NCBI GenBank assembly: GCA_964519985.1
Contig: CAZFMF010000012.1
Location: 1-64,000, forward strand
DNA from: JAIEOG01 sp964519985
GTDB lineage: Bacteria; Bdellovibrionota; FAC87; UBA2466
DNA length: 64,000 bases
Direction of reading: 5' to 3'
Below the pieces are notes generated by a model, which worked only from the letters and a program-made list of their open reading frames with translations, was not told the origin of the DNA and made no database searches. Both the position numbers and the translations under genes were made by a program. Below, piece by piece: positions 63,633-64,000 of this stretch; within the stretch, counting starts at the first letter, position 1; each line of letters opens with the position of its first letter.

Positions 63633-64000
63633 ATGGAAACGGTTTTGAAGGAAAATCGAGTATTTCCGCCACCGGAGGCGTTCCGCAAAGCCGCCTCGAT
63701 TTCCGATCCCCAGGCTTACGCGCGCCTCTGCGAAGCGGCCGCTAAGGACCCCATCGCCTACTGGCAAAACGCCGCCAAAGAAAACCTCACTTGGTTCCGC
63801 CCGTGGGTGGAAGCACTCAGCTGGAACCCGCCCTACGCGAAATGGTTTCTCGGCGGAAAGATCAACGCCGCCTATAATTGTCTCGACCGACACCTCGGGA
63901 GTCGGGGTGAGAAAGCCGCGCTGATCTGGGAAGGCGAAGACGGGTCCGTCCGCCGCTTTTCCTACCGAGAACTGCACGCCGAAGTCGCCCGCCTCGCCAA
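63633..64000 (+). CDS. acs: Acetyl-CoA synthetase (5' end; continues past window)
   Basis: AAGGAGG precedes ATG 63633. The first 122 codons match the Acs N-terminus: PPPEAFRKAASISDPQAYARL, DPIAYWQNAAKENLTW, YAKWFLGGKINAAYNCLDRH, and the start of the AMP-forming domain (RFSYRELHAEVARLA). It activates acetate to acetyl-CoA. Only the start is in the window. Confidence 0.93.
   Translation, partial: METVLKENRVFPPPEAFRKAASISDPQAYARLCEAAAKDPIAYWQNAAKENLTWFRPWVEALSWNPPYAKWFLGGKINAAYNCLDRHLGSRGEKAALIWEGEDGSVRRFSYRELHAEVARLA

Noticed and set aside
1..64000. tRNA, rRNA, IS transposase, phage genes
   Set aside because: Looked for in all intergenic gaps and frames; none seen.

Overview
The window is a gene-dense, G+C-rich bacterial chromosome segment. 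The organism is Gram-negative: there are outer-membrane barrels, lipoproteins with lipoboxes, ADP-heptose synthesis, an LpoA-like PBP activator and NagZ. The mix of genes fits an uncultured member of Bdellovibrionota or a related former deltaproteobacterial lineage: xerC-hslV-hslU coupled by ATGA overlaps, a CarD-containing Mfd, DksA, Lon, comM-comF, DUF4388 and PilZ proteins, leucine-type dehydrogenase, deoxynucleoside kinase and DTW protein. This placement is inference; no rRNA or tRNA gene is present to anchor it.

Layout. 1-10.4 kb: an edge-truncated Ig-like lipoprotein, hslU/hslV/xerC, an outer-membrane barrel, rfaE2, an RDD protein, mfd and gpsA. 10.5-16.7 kb: a GST and then a seven-gene, translationally coupled operon of membrane proteins resembling complex I subunits H, J, K, L, M and N. 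No peripheral-arm gene is present and most antiporter lysines are lost. 16.7-22.1 kb: two conserved hypotheticals, a BtuFCD-type importer and a large secreted protein. 22.2-33.5 kb: an EamA transporter, mutS, a trmJ-like gene preceded by inverted DnaA-box-like sites, grpE, dnaJ, a TPR/LpoA-like lipoprotein, dksA and lon. 33.5-38.9 kb: a PilZ protein, then a roughly 1,180-residue PilZ-PilZ-FeeM/GNAT-V4R-TM-GAF-cyclase protein coupled to a haem-oxygenase-like protein, then comF and comM (opposite strand). 40.4-46.9 kb: a lipoprotein, two tandem secreted coiled-coil paralogues, an acyltransferase, a DUF4388 protein, an amino-acid dehydrogenase and a deoxynucleoside kinase. 47-55 kb: three tandem paralogous lipoproteins, each FN3 plus 13 Asp-box repeats, then a two-CxxCH lipoprotein. 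55.2-64 kb: nagZ, typA, tapT, nrnA-like, DUF1844, a barrel, a glycosyltransferase, a response-regulator/kinase hybrid and the start of acs.

Intergenic space is short (no gap over 300 bp). It carries two families of palindromic repeats: a CATTGCGA/GAAGCAATCTC family (three copies) and a GGTACC-centred family (one simple hairpin, one nested 122-bp element). Many convergent genes overlap at their 3' ends, and several genes have a -10-like hexamer only 6-8 nt before the start codon with no Shine-Dalgarno, suggesting leaderless mRNAs. The two strongest candidates for undescribed biology are the membrane-arm-only complex I-like operon and the multidomain cyclase with its haem-oxygenase-like partner.
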